A stretch of DNA of 11,654 bases from the NCBI GenBank assembly GCA_049625305.1, contig JBMZVD010000070.1:1-11654 (forward strand), written 5' to 3'. The position numbers were made by a program, and so were the translations under genes. The first letter of the stretch is position 1. Each line of letters opens with the position of its first letter. Shown here piece after piece: positions 1 to 7,141 of the stretch. The stretch comes from Flavicella sp049625305 (lineage in GTDB: Bacteria; Bacteroidota; Bacteroidia; Flavobacteriales; Flavobacteriaceae). The notes beneath the pieces were generated by a model that had not been told where the DNA came from, made no database searches, and was given only the letters and a program-made list of their open reading frames with translations.

Positions 1-741
1 GTGGTTTTTCACCAACATGTACAAGTTGTTTCGAAAGTTCAAGTAGGACTTAAACGGGCTGATTTTTTGCAGCGTTCCACCGCCGAGGTGATAGACGACA
101 GACCCTCCACACGCCCCGATTCTGTACCCGCGGTTTTTGAGTCGCCAGCACAAATCGATTTCCTCCATGTGGGCAAAAAAGTCTTCATCAAATCCTTCAA
201 GTTCATGGTAAATTTTTGAACGTATAAATAAACAAGCCCCAGAAGCCCAATCGATTGCGATATTGTCATTGTATTGTTGTGTGTCATTTTCTAGAGATTG
301 AAAGATGCGTCCCCTACAAAAAGGATATCCAAGCATGTCTAAAAATCCACCTGCTGCACCTGCATATTCAAATCTGTTTTTATTATTATAATCTAGTATT
401 TTAGGTTGGATAATCCCAATATCTTTTGAGGAATCAAAAGTTTCTATGATAGGGCTAAGCCAATTTTCAGTTACTTCAATATCTGAATTGACCAAAGCGT
501 AAACATCAGCCTTTATTTTTTGTAACGCATCATTATACCCTTTTGCATAGCCACCGTTTTTTTTGTTTTGAATAATTTTGACACTGGGAAAATATTCTAG
601 TATAAAAGGAACAGAATCATCTGTAGATGCATTGTCTGCTACGTAGACTGTTGCTTCTTTACTAAAAGCGACTAAAGAAGGCAAAAAGTTTTCAAGCAAC
701 TTTTTTCCATTCCAATTTAATACAACTACAGCGATTTTCAT
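1..741 (-). CDS. Family 2 glycosyltransferase, C-terminus cut off by window edge
   Basis: The frame stays open from an ATG at 741-739 to the left edge (247 codons, no stop), so only the C-terminus is missing. The product is a GT-A fold family 2 glycosyltransferase of the rhamnosyltransferase-like group, which moves a sugar from a nucleotide-sugar donor on the cytoplasmic side of the membrane. Visible motifs in order are VVVLNWNG (residues 5-12), the nucleotide-binding DNASTDDS (36-43), NGGYAKGYNDAL (62-73), the metal-binding DxD-like NSDIE (85-89), ASGACLFIR (166-174) and FDEDFFAHMEEIDLCWRL (184-201), which carries the ED pair typical of the catalytic base region. VYHLGGGTL follows at 216-224. 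There is no signal peptide. A promoter element lies 31 nt upstream. Acceptor and donor cannot be told from sequence; cell-surface polysaccharide or glycan synthesis is likely. The family call is firm, the substrate unknown. Confidence 0.93.
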   Translation of the reverse strand, partial: MKIAVVVLNWNGKKLLENFLPSLVAFSKEATVYVADNASTDDSVPFILEYFPSVKIIQNKKNGGYAKGYNDALQKIKADVYALVNSDIEVTENWLSPIIETFDSSKDIGIIQPKILDYNNKNRFEYAGAAGGFLDMLGYPFCRGRIFQSLENDTQQYNDNIAIDWASGACLFIRSKIYHELEGFDEDFFAHMEEIDLCWRLKNRGYRIGACGGSVVYHLGGGTLQKISPFKSYLNFRNNLYMLVKNH

Positions 742-772
742 GAATAAACCTTCTTTGTTTCCTAACGAGCTG

Positions 773-780
773 CAAACATA
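773..780 (-). promoter_or_regulatory. Bacteroidota -7 promoter element for the glycosyltransferase
   Basis: Read on the minus strand the sequence is TATGTTTG, an exact match to the TAnnTTTG element of the Bacteroidota primary sigma factor. It ends 31 nt before the glycosyltransferase ATG. It lies in the gap after the HsdR-N gene, so the glycosyltransferase can be transcribed independently. No clear -33 TTTG is seen. Confidence 0.55.
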
Positions 781-833
781 CTTTATTTAAAAGTGATAAG
801 CTGTGTTAATCTGTTAAATTTTCCTTAGAGTTT

Positions 834-1277
834 TTAGGAGTAATTGGGTATGTTTTCCAAAAAAACATACCGCTCGTTTTCAAAATCCATTTTACAATAA
901 TAGTGATGTATTCCATTGGTTACAACTAAGTAGTTTGCACATAGTTTTAAATTGTATCGAGCTATTTGATCAAAGGTATTTTGGTCAATATTTACCTTGG
1001 GAGCTTTGCATTCAACAATAATGTTTGGCTTTCCATACCTATCAAAAATCAAGATGTCTGTTCTTTTTTTTAAATCATTTACAGTAAGTTGTTTCTCAAT
1101 TGCTATAAGTGAAACTGGATAATTTTTAAAATGTGTCAAATAGTTTACAAAATGTTGCCGCACCCATTCCTCTGGAGTCAAGATTATAAATTTTTTTCGA
1201 AGTGGGTCAAATATGAATCGCTTATTTTCGCTACTTTTGATCTTGTAATTATATGGTGGAAGATTCAACGCTGTCAT
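834..1277 (-). CDS. Stand-alone HsdR N-terminal (PD-(D/E)XK) domain protein
   Basis: This 147-residue protein consists only of the domain found at the N-terminus of type I restriction HsdR subunits (HSDR_N_2-like), which has the PD-(D/E)XK nuclease fold. Residues fit the core: a helix with PEEWVRQHF (35-43), the strand pair RTDILIF (72-78, Asp74) and IIVECKAP (86-93, Glu89 and Lys91), and a Q-x3-Y motif (Gln104, Tyr108) as in related nucleases. There are no helicase motifs, no HsdM or HsdS partner, and no signal peptide, so it is not a restriction system. The gene diverges from holA across 83 bp; from memory such orphans sit beside holA in many flavobacteria. A role in DNA processing or repair is possible, but the function is unknown. 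All catalytic residues are present, so it may be an active nuclease. Family call firm, function open. Confidence 0.85.
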   Translation of the reverse strand: MTALNLPPYNYKIKSSENKRFIFDPLRKKFIILTPEEWVRQHFVNYLTHFKNYPVSLIAIEKQLTVNDLKKRTDILIFDRYGKPNIIVECKAPKVNIDQNTFDQIARYNLKLCANYLVVTNGIHHYYCKMDFENERYVFLENIPNYS

Positions 1278-1360
1278 GTTACAAAACTATTGTTTTTAAT
1301 CAAACAAAAAAAGTGTAATACATACCGCTTAGAGGTACAAAAACTATGCAATTTAAAACA

Positions 1361-2362
1361 ATGAACGAAATCAATCAAATAGTTTCAGATATCAAGAGTG
1401 GCAATGCCAAACCTGTTTATGTCTTGATGGGAGAGGAGGCCTATTATATTGATAAAATTTCTGATTTTATTGAAGCGAATGTACTGTCTGAGGAAGAAAA
1501 GGGTTTCAATCAAGTTGTGTTGTACGGAAGGGATATTACAGTGGAGGACATTGTTGCCAACGCCAAACGTTTTCCAATGATGGCTGAAAAGACAGTTGTT
1601 ATAGTAAAGGAAGCACAAGATTTAGGAAAAAGCATTGAAAATTTAGCTACATACCTAGAAAATTACCAACCTTCTACAATTTTGGTAATTAATTACAAAT
1701 ACAAAAATATCGACAAGCGTAAGAAGTTTTTGAAGTTAGCATCAAAAATAGGGGTAGTTTATCAAAGCAAGCGTTTGTATGAAAATCAGGTTGCCGATTG
1801 GATACGAAAGGTGTTGAACGGAAAAGGATATCAAATGGAGCCCAAAGCATCACAAATGCTCGTTGAATTTTTGGGAGTAGACATGAGTAAAATTAGTAAT
1901 GAATTGGATAAGCTAATGCTTATTCTTCCCCAAGGAACTATTATTAACGCCGAACATATTGAGAAAAATATTGGAATTAGTAAAGATTTTAACAATTTCG
2001 AATTACGAAAAGCCCTTGGAAATAAAAGCATTGCAAAGGCGAATCAAATTGTAACGTATTTTTCGAATAACCCCAAAAAGAACCCTTTGGTGATGACCAT
2101 TGCTTTGTTAAATTCTTTTTTTGTTCAATTGTTAATTTACCATGGACTCAACGACAAATCCAAATCCAATGTAGCGAAAAGTTTGGGGGTCAATCCATAT
2201 TTTGTCGACGATTATGTGACAGCTGCCAGAAATTATCCAATGCGTAAAGTGTCAAAAATAATTGAATATTTAAGAGAAGCAGATGTTAAAAGCAAAGGAG
2301 TTGGTGCAAATTTATCCCAACACGACACCTTAAAAGAGTTGTTGTTTAAAATAATGCATTGA
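1361..2362 (+). CDS. holA: DNA polymerase III subunit delta
   Basis: This is the delta subunit of the clamp loader, which opens the beta sliding clamp at the replication fork. The 333-residue length and the whole sequence fit the Bacteroidota form. It opens with VYVLMGEEAYYID (19-31), contains GFNQVVLYG (48-56), and has the segment AKRFPMMAE (68-76), which corresponds to the hydrophobic wedge that contacts the clamp. The collar domain follows, with IGISKDFNNFELRKALG (204-220) and a conserved C-terminus NYPMRKVSKI (291-300). As expected for delta, there is no working Walker A motif. An in-frame ATG at 1346 would add five residues; I prefer 1361 because MNEINQIVSDIK lines up with the N-terminus I recall for flavobacterial homologs. 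No clear promoter was found in the divergent gap 1278-1360. Confidence 0.95.
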   Translation: MNEINQIVSDIKSGNAKPVYVLMGEEAYYIDKISDFIEANVLSEEEKGFNQVVLYGRDITVEDIVANAKRFPMMAEKTVVIVKEAQDLGKSIENLATYLENYQPSTILVINYKYKNIDKRKKFLKLASKIGVVYQSKRLYENQVADWIRKVLNGKGYQMEPKASQMLVEFLGVDMSKISNELDKLMLILPQGTIINAEHIEKNIGISKDFNNFELRKALGNKSIAKANQIVTYFSNNPKKNPLVMTIALLNSFFVQLLIYHGLNDKSKSNVAKSLGVNPYFVDDYVTAARNYPMRKVSKIIEYLREADVKSKGVGANLSQHDTLKELLFKIMH

Positions 2363-2389
2363 TTTCTCGTAGATTAATGACGTAGTATT

Positions 2390-2397
2390 TATATTTG
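2390..2397 (+). promoter_or_regulatory. Bacteroidota -7 promoter element for the MORN-repeat gene
   Basis: TATATTTG matches TAnnTTTG exactly and starts 28 nt after the holA stop. It ends 26 nt before the ATG at 2424, giving a short leader from a start point a few bases downstream. It suggests the MORN gene does not depend on read-through from holA. No clear -33 TTTG is seen. Confidence 0.6.
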
Positions 2398-2423
2398 CAG
2401 TTCTATGAAAAAAAAACAACAAG

Positions 2424-3167
2424 ATGAAATTCGCCCTGCTACCCTTACTATTTTATTTTACAGTCTCTACTCATAGTCAACCAAAAGTAAACCAATTAGA
2501 TGATAACGGATTAAAAACTGGCAGATGGGAACGTAAATATACCAACGGTAATTATCGTTACAGAGGACAGTTTGAAGAAGATAAAGAAGTTGGTGTTTTT
2601 TATTTTTTTACTGAGTTCAATAATAACCATCCCTATTTGATCAAGGAGTTTATCAAAGACAATCCTGTCTGTTCTGTCAGATTTTACACAAGAGAAGGTG
2701 TGCTTGAAAGTGAAGGCAAAATGAAGGGAAAACTTCATGTTGGAAAATGGTTGTATTACGGTCCAAACGGAAAGCGCGTCATCCTAGAGGAAAATTATAA
2801 AAATGGTGTCTTTCATGGTCCTGTAAGAATTTTTTATAGAGACGGATCTCTTACTGAAGAAATCAATTACAAAGATGGTGTTATGCATGGAAATAGCATT
2901 CGATATACTGATTTGGGACAATTGGTTTCTAAAATACCTTATTTTGAGGGAAAAATCAATGGAGAAGTATTTTACTACGATAAAAATGGAGTCATTCTCG
3001 AAAATGGGTACTATATCAACGGAAAAAAAGTAGGAGATTGGAAGCTATATCTTGATGGAGTGCTCAAAAAAATCATACAACCCAACAAAAAGAAAGAAAG
3101 AGTTCCTATTTCCTACGAATTGATGTTAGAACGCAGAAAAAAAAGAGAAAGCAGACGCGGGTATTAA
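2424..3167 (+). CDS. Secreted MORN-repeat (YwqK-like) protein
   Basis: The 247-residue product begins with a short signal peptide (1-18, ending THSQ) and is then built of repeated YxNGxxxG-type units: GLKTGRWERKYTNG (29-42), KLHVGKWLYYGPNG (103-116), ENYKNGVFHGPVRIFYRDG (123-141), INYKDGVMHG (147-156), PYFEGKINGEVFYYDKNG (172-189) and YYINGKKVGDWKLYLDG (196-212). The tail (222-247) is strongly basic. Such proteins are often labelled YwqK-family antitoxins, but no toxin gene is adjacent and the label carries no functional proof. The beta-hairpin repeats suggest a binding surface in the periplasm or outer envelope. The start at 2424 gives a signal peptide in frame. An ATG at 2405 followed by nine A residues is one base out of frame and reads only 23 codons. 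Function unknown. Confidence 0.85.
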   Translation: MKFALLPLLFYFTVSTHSQPKVNQLDDNGLKTGRWERKYTNGNYRYRGQFEEDKEVGVFYFFTEFNNNHPYLIKEFIKDNPVCSVRFYTREGVLESEGKMKGKLHVGKWLYYGPNGKRVILEENYKNGVFHGPVRIFYRDGSLTEEINYKDGVMHGNSIRYTDLGQLVSKIPYFEGKINGEVFYYDKNGVILENGYYINGKKVGDWKLYLDGVLKKIIQPNKKKERVPISYELMLERRKKRESRRGY

Positions 3168-3194
3168 TAGGTTCTTTTTTACAATACAAATGCG

Positions 3195-3202
3195 TATCTT
3201 TG
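3195..3202 (+). promoter_or_regulatory. Bacteroidota -7 promoter element for mnmA
   Basis: TATCTTTG matches TAnnTTTG exactly, in the 54-bp gap after the MORN gene, and ends 19 nt before the mnmA ATG. A T-rich stretch (3172-3180) lies about where the -33 element would be expected, but has no clean TTTG. Confidence 0.6.
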
Positions 3203-3221
3203 TCGCCTTAAATTTTACGAA

Positions 3222-4409
3222 ATGAAACGTGTTGTAGTTGGACTTTCCGGAGGTGTAGATAGTAGTGTTGCTGCATATCTTCTTAAAAAACAAGGGTATG
3301 ATGTCATTGGCTTGTTTATGAAAAACTGGCATGACGATTCTGTGACTATCTCGAACGAATGTCCTTGGTTAGAAGATAGTAACGATGCAATGTTGGTCGC
3401 CGAGAAGTTAGGGATACCCTTTCAGGTTGTAGATTTAAGCGAGCAATACAAAGATAGAATTGTCGATTATATGTTTCGCGAATACGAGATGGGAAGAACT
3501 CCCAACCCAGATGTTTTGTGTAATAGAGAAATCAAATTTGACGTTTTTATGGACATTGCCCTGGATTTAGGGGCTGACTTTGTAGCTACTGGTCATTATT
3601 GTAGAAAAACATCCTTTCAAAAAGAAGGAATTGAAATACACCAGCTATTATCTGGTATAGATACCAACAAAGATCAATCTTACTTCTTGTGCCAACTGTC
3701 TCAAAAGCAATTGGCAAAAGCTCTTTTTCCTATCGGAGAATTGACCAAACCTCAAGTAAGAGAAATAGCAAAGGAAATGGATTTGATTACTGCGGATAAA
3801 AAAGACTCTCAAGGTCTTTGTTTTATTGGTAAAGTAAGGCTTCCTGAATTCCTGCAACAAAAATTACAACCCAAAGAGGGAGTCATTGTGACGATACCAA
3901 AAGAAGCAGCTATTTACAACAGAGAAATTCCTGCTTTTGAAACTAAGGAAGCTGAACTAGCTTTTTATGCTCAAAAATACAACTACAACATTTCTTTAGG
4001 AAAAACGGTAGCAAAACACCAAGGAGCACATTATTTCACTAAAGGGCAACGTAAAGGTTTGGCTGTAGGAGGTACTGTAGAACCGCTGTTCGTCATTGAG
4101 ACCGATGTGGTTGAAAACGTAATTTATACAGGGGAAGGTAAAAACCATCCAGGACTGTACAGAAAAGTATTGTTTGTAGCTGATGAGGAGTTGCATTGGA
4201 TCCGCCAAGATTTGGCTTTGCAAGAAGGAGAACAACTGGTTGTTGATGCGAGGATTCGTTACCGTCAAACGCTTGAAAAAGCAACGCTTTATAAAGTAGA
4301 TAAAGGGATGTATGTAGCTTTTGAAAATCCACAATCTGCCATAACAGAAGGGCAATTTGTAGCTTGGTATGCCGCAGATGAATTGCTAGGGTCTGGTGTA
4401 ATAGCTTAA
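3222..4409 (+). CDS. mnmA: tRNA-specific 2-thiouridylase MnmA
   Basis: MnmA adenylates U34 of tRNA-Lys, tRNA-Glu and tRNA-Gln with ATP and then transfers sulfur to make 2-thiouridine in the wobble position. The 395-residue product has the PP-loop SGGVDSS (9-15), the tRNA-binding GRTPNPDVLCN (91-101) carrying the nucleophilic Cys100, the ATGHY motif (122-126), and SQGLCFIGK (196-204) with the second catalytic Cys200. The central and C-terminal beta domains include HYFTKGQRKGLAVGG (270-284) and a conserved end, QSAITEGQFVAWY (371-383). A segment around 222-264, before KHQGAHYFTKGQ, makes it somewhat longer than the 368-residue E. coli enzyme; I recall this as usual in flavobacteria. The enzyme is cytoplasmic. 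menA follows 53 bp later on the same strand and may share its transcript. Confidence 0.98.
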   Translation: MKRVVVGLSGGVDSSVAAYLLKKQGYDVIGLFMKNWHDDSVTISNECPWLEDSNDAMLVAEKLGIPFQVVDLSEQYKDRIVDYMFREYEMGRTPNPDVLCNREIKFDVFMDIALDLGADFVATGHYCRKTSFQKEGIEIHQLLSGIDTNKDQSYFLCQLSQKQLAKALFPIGELTKPQVREIAKEMDLITADKKDSQGLCFIGKVRLPEFLQQKLQPKEGVIVTIPKEAAIYNREIPAFETKEAELAFYAQKYNYNISLGKTVAKHQGAHYFTKGQRKGLAVGGTVEPLFVIETDVVENVIYTGEGKNHPGLYRKVLFVADEELHWIRQDLALQEGEQLVVDARIRYRQTLEKATLYKVDKGMYVAFENPQSAITEGQFVAWYAADELLGSGVIA

Positions 4410-4462
4410 AAAATTACAAGCATCCTTTAAAAAGGTGTTTTGAACAAATACAGTTAAAATAT

Positions 4463-5356
4463 ATGAAACATTGGTTGCAGGCAGCTCGACTACGCACATT
4501 ACCGCTTTCTTTGTCAGGGATATTCTTGGCAGGTTTTTTAGCCTATTCAAAGAATATATTTGATAGTTCAATTTTTGTATTGGCTGTACTTACGACAATT
4601 GGATTTCAGGTACTTTCTAATTTTGCAAATGACTATGGTGACGGTGTCAAAGGTACCGACAACGAGACTCGCGTGGGACCACAACGAGCCTTGCAAAGTG
4701 GTGCAATTTCTCCCCAACAAATGTTGCGTGCAATTTATCTTACGATTGCAATCACTTTAGGCACTGCAATTGGTTTGATTTACGTTGCTTTTGGTGTAGA
4801 GAATTTTGCATATTCATTACTCTTCTTTTTTCTAGGAATAGCGAGTGTAATCGCTGCTGTAAAATATACGATGGGTAAAAATGCTTATGGATATAGTGGT
4901 TTTGGAGATGTTTTTGTCTTTCTTTTTTTTGGATTATTAAGTGTCGTAGGGTGTTTGTTTTTGTACACTCATGAAATGGATAAGACAGCTTTCTTACCTG
5001 CATTTTCAATAGGTTTGCTAAGTGTAGGAGTTTTGAACTTAAATAACATGAGAGATCGTGCTTCTGATATACTAGCAAACAAAAACACACTAGTAGTAAA
5101 AATGGGTGCTTCATGGGCCAAAAGATACCACTATGCGCTGTTGGCACTTTCTTTTGTTACTGCTAGTGTTTATGTTATAGGTGATTATCATTCGCCAACT
5201 CAATTTTTATACACGATCGCTTTTGTGCCTATTGCAGTTCATTTTAAAACGGTCTATGCCAATCAAATTCCTAAAGATTTGGATCCAGAATTAAAAAAAC
5301 TCGCCTTGAGCACCCTATTGTTTTCAATCTTATTTGGTTTGGGACAGGTTCTTTAA
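4463..5356 (+). CDS. menA: 1,4-dihydroxy-2-naphthoate polyprenyltransferase (menaquinone synthesis)
   Basis: MenA is an integral-membrane UbiA-family prenyltransferase. It joins a polyprenyl diphosphate to 1,4-dihydroxy-2-naphthoate, giving demethylmenaquinone with loss of CO2. The 297-residue product has about eight or nine hydrophobic helices. The first Asp-rich, magnesium-diphosphate motif is NFANDYGDGVKGTD (53-66), and the second is NNMRDRASD (194-202). The MenA-typical RTLPLSLSGI (11-20) lies at the N-terminus, and GPQRALQSGAIS (72-83) follows the first motif. Family length is normal and both Asp motifs are complete, so it should be active. No other men gene lies in the window. Menaquinone is the standard respiratory quinone of Flavobacteriaceae, which fits. 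I found no convincing promoter in the 53-bp gap after mnmA. UbiA paralogs exist, but the motif set makes MenA the best call. Confidence 0.93.
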   Translation: MKHWLQAARLRTLPLSLSGIFLAGFLAYSKNIFDSSIFVLAVLTTIGFQVLSNFANDYGDGVKGTDNETRVGPQRALQSGAISPQQMLRAIYLTIAITLGTAIGLIYVAFGVENFAYSLLFFFLGIASVIAAVKYTMGKNAYGYSGFGDVFVFLFFGLLSVVGCLFLYTHEMDKTAFLPAFSIGLLSVGVLNLNNMRDRASDILANKNTLVVKMGASWAKRYHYALLALSFVTASVYVIGDYHSPTQFLYTIAFVPIAVHFKTVYANQIPKDLDPELKKLALSTLLFSILFGLGQVL

Positions 5357-5421
5357 TATAACAGATATTTATGTTTACAGTAAATTAGATTGAAACTATT
5401 TTTTTAAAAGATTTTAAGTAG

Positions 5422-5429
5422 TAGTTTTG
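5422..5429 (+). promoter_or_regulatory. Bacteroidota -7 promoter element for the Cys-motif protein
   Basis: TAGTTTTG matches TAnnTTTG exactly and ends 18 nt before the ATG at 5448. A run of T (5399-5405) lies about where the -33 box is expected. Confidence 0.55.
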
Positions 5430-5447
5430 TTCCATTGATAAACGGTA

Positions 5448-5837
5448 ATGAAAAAGGAGTTTACAGCACTATTTTTTTATGTTTTGTACGGTGTTGCAAT
5501 GATGCGACCTCTGCTTCCTATATTGGAGTATTATGCCAATCAAGACTATATTGTCGCTGTGCTTTGTGAAAACAGAAACAAGCCTGCAATGGACTGTAAC
5601 GGAAAGTGTTATCTAGCTAAAGAACTCGCTACTTTTTCTTCATCTACTCACCAACAACACCAAGAGAAACAACACCTACCACAAATTGACTTGAGCAAAT
5701 ATCCTGTAGCCCCTCTTCAGGTTGCCATTACTATAGAGGGGTATGTTGAAGCAGTTTCTAAATTATACTGGAACTATTTTAAAGGTGTTGTTCAACACGA
5801 ACACGAAAGTCTTTTTAGACCTCCCATTTTAGGATAA
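5448..5837 (+). CDS. Small membrane-anchored protein with C-x9-C-x3-C motif, possible metal handling
   Basis: The 129-residue product starts with a hydrophobic helix (about 6-26) that could be an uncleaved anchor or signal sequence. It continues with a conserved-looking block, LCENRNKPAMDCNGKCYL (39-56), with Cys40, Cys50 and Cys54. A His/Gln-rich linker (68-76, HQQHQEKQH) and a C-terminus with HEHE (117-120) and RPPI (124-127) follow. I recall similar small proteins in Bacteroidota with a CNGKCYL core and an ending close to FxPP; none has a function I know. The three cysteines and clustered histidines suggest binding of copper or another soft metal on the periplasmic side. The next gene encodes a Met/His-rich outer-membrane protein, which strengthens this. 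The metal role is inference; the reading frame itself is well supported by its promoter and composition. Confidence 0.8.
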   Translation: MKKEFTALFFYVLYGVAMMRPLLPILEYYANQDYIVAVLCENRNKPAMDCNGKCYLAKELATFSSSTHQQHQEKQHLPQIDLSKYPVAPLQVAITIEGYVEAVSKLYWNYFKGVVQHEHESLFRPPILG

Positions 5838-5938
5838 TTCATACAGGCGTTTTTTTTTAAACCTAATAGCGTTGTGCCTTTGACACACCTACATAATAAA
5901 ACTGTAGTTGTCAAGGGTATGACTGTATACCTAATTTT

Positions 5939-5946
5939 TATCCTTG
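5939..5946 (+). promoter_or_regulatory. Near-consensus -7 promoter element for the Met-rich barrel gene
   Basis: TATCCTTG differs from TAnnTTTG at one base and ends 40 nt before the ATG at 5987. It coincides with the left arm of a perfect inverted repeat, so a bound repressor or activator there would directly affect transcription. Confidence 0.4.
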
Positions 5947-5970
5947 CAAATAAAGTAGAACGCAAGGATA
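5939..5970. repeat. Perfect 9-bp inverted repeat upstream of the Met-rich barrel gene
   Basis: TATCCTTGC (5939-5947) and GCAAGGATA (5962-5970) are perfect inverted copies separated by 14 nt, ending 16 nt before the start codon. The left arm includes the probable -7 element. It could be a protein operator (two half-sites 23 nt apart centre to centre, about two helical turns) or a hairpin in the leader RNA. It is not a terminator, because no T-run follows. Confidence 0.6.
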
Positions 5971-5986
5971 TTTCAAACACATAGTA

Positions 5987-7117
5987 ATGAATTTTAAATG
6001 GATTTTTACAATAGCCTTGTTCTTAATAGGGCAGCAAATACTTATAGCACAAAATAGTACAGATAGCTCAGATAAAAACACAAAGTGGACCTCTAGTAGG
6101 GCAGACGGACACGCTCCAATGGGTGTTATGGCTGACCATGTGCACCACAAAGGAGAATTTATGGTTTCTTACCGTTTGATGCATATGCAAATGAAAGAAA
6201 ACTTACAAGGTAATTCTGAAATCTCAAATGCCACAATATTGGAACAGTATCACGCAGCTCCAAAGTCTATGCAAATGCAAATGCATATGTTTGGGATGAT
6301 GTTTGCACCTAGTGATAAACTTACACTTTTGGCGATGACATCTTACAGAGATAATACTATGAAGTCGCTAAAGATGGACATGCACATGCACACACATTCT
6401 GCTACATCAATGATGCGTTCACAAATGTCTATGCCTATGGAAACTAGTACTTCACAGATGGAGTCGATGGGATTTGGTGATGTGAAGCTGGGTGCCTTGT
6501 ACCAATTGTTTAACAGAGATAGACGAGCAATGCATCTGAATGTTACGGTCTCTATGCCGACAGGTTCCCTTACAAAAACGGATGTAATGAATATGGGTAT
6601 GGAAATGGATATGTCTTCAACCAATGAACAACGTTTGGGCTATGCCATGCAATTGGGTTCAGGAACTTGGGATTTAAATTTAGGAACTACCTATCTAAAA
6701 CAATACGAAAGTGCTTCTTTTGGTCTGCAGGCCAATTGTGTTTATCGTTTGGGAGAAAATTCTGAAGGCTATACGTTGGGGAATCAGTTCCACACTACTC
6801 TTTGGACTGCTTATAGCCTTAATCGAGCATTGAGTACTTCTTTTCGTGTCAGCTATATTGATAGTGGATTCATAAAAGGGAACGATATGACTTTTATGAG
6901 TCCCATGATGTCTCCTGTGTTTAATACTTCAAATACAGGAAAACAACAATTAGATCTTTTGATAGGACTCAATTATGGAGTATTCAAGGGAAGCCTAAAA
7001 GGATTGCGTTTTCAAATAGAAGCAGGGCTTCCTGTCTTTCAAGATGTCAATGGAATCCAAATGAAAAGTACTTTTATGATTACAACAGGGTTGCAATATT
7101 CTTTTGCTGGACACTGA
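5987..7117 (+). CDS. Methionine- and histidine-rich outer-membrane beta-barrel, probable copper-related
   Basis: The 376-residue product has a signal peptide (1-22, ending LIAQ) and then a barrel-like pattern of alternating residues ending in an aromatic strand (LQYSFAGH). It belongs to the transporter-like outer-membrane group often annotated through the phenol MetA-pathway domain. Marker motifs are DGHAPMGVMADHVHHKGEFM (40-59), VSYRLMHMQM (60-69), SMPTGSL (189-195) and YAMQLGSGTWDLNLGTTY (219-236). Met is extraordinarily frequent, 39 of 376, concentrated at 95-105, 125-161 and 201-209 in M-x-M and M-x-H patterns such as MDMHMHTH (130-137). Thioether and imidazole clusters of this type bind Cu(I)/Cu(II), as in CopB-type proteins, though this is not clearly CopB itself. 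It pairs with the preceding Cys-motif gene 149 bp upstream. Whether it imports, exports or only binds metal cannot be told. Confidence 0.82.
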   Translation: MNFKWIFTIALFLIGQQILIAQNSTDSSDKNTKWTSSRADGHAPMGVMADHVHHKGEFMVSYRLMHMQMKENLQGNSEISNATILEQYHAAPKSMQMQMHMFGMMFAPSDKLTLLAMTSYRDNTMKSLKMDMHMHTHSATSMMRSQMSMPMETSTSQMESMGFGDVKLGALYQLFNRDRRAMHLNVTVSMPTGSLTKTDVMNMGMEMDMSSTNEQRLGYAMQLGSGTWDLNLGTTYLKQYESASFGLQANCVYRLGENSEGYTLGNQFHTTLWTAYSLNRALSTSFRVSYIDSGFIKGNDMTFMSPMMSPVFNTSNTGKQQLDLLIGLNYGVFKGSLKGLRFQIEAGLPVFQDVNGIQMKSTFMITTGLQYSFAGH

Positions 7118-7141
7118 GAAGTATTTTAAGAATTATATAAG

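Noticed and set aside
834..1277. A type I restriction-modification system
   Set aside because: Only the small N-terminal domain is present. There is no helicase region and no methylase or specificity gene nearby.
1282..1289. Minus-strand TAGTTTTG before the HsdR-N gene, resembling a -7 promoter element
   Set aside because: It ends only 4 nt before the start codon, so transcripts would be essentially leaderless or start inside the gene. The divergent gap is very AT-rich, so a chance match is likely.
2424..3167. A toxin-antitoxin locus, from the YwqK-family antitoxin label
   Set aside because: The product is a secreted MORN-repeat protein and no small partner gene flanks it; the neighbours are holA and mnmA.
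4421..4441. Terminator between mnmA and menA (CCTTT-AA-AAAGG hairpin followed by TTTT)
   Set aside because: The stem is short and AT-rich with almost no loop and a four-T tail, too weak to call. mnmA and menA are more simply read as one transcript.
4752..5147. 131-codon minus-strand frame inside menA
   Set aside because: It lies antisense to a clear UbiA-family gene, with Cys/His/Leu-rich composition unlike a real protein and no promoter. It is a shadow frame, as is the 119-codon minus frame at 3996-4355 inside mnmA.
5877..5917. CCTTTGACA and TGTCAAGGG as a second hairpin in the same intergenic region
   Set aside because: The match has a mismatch and a 23-nt loop, with no T-run or other support.
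5916..5931. GGTAT-N6-ATACC inverted repeat near the expected -33 region of the barrel gene
   Set aside because: Five-base arms arise often by chance in AT-rich DNA. It is worth noting only if the stronger repeat at 5939-5970 proves to be an operator.
6180..6610. Tandem DNA repeats in the Met-rich part of the barrel gene
   Set aside because: The ATG-rich codon pattern reflects M-x-M protein composition. Unit length and spacing vary, so it is not a true tandem repeat array.
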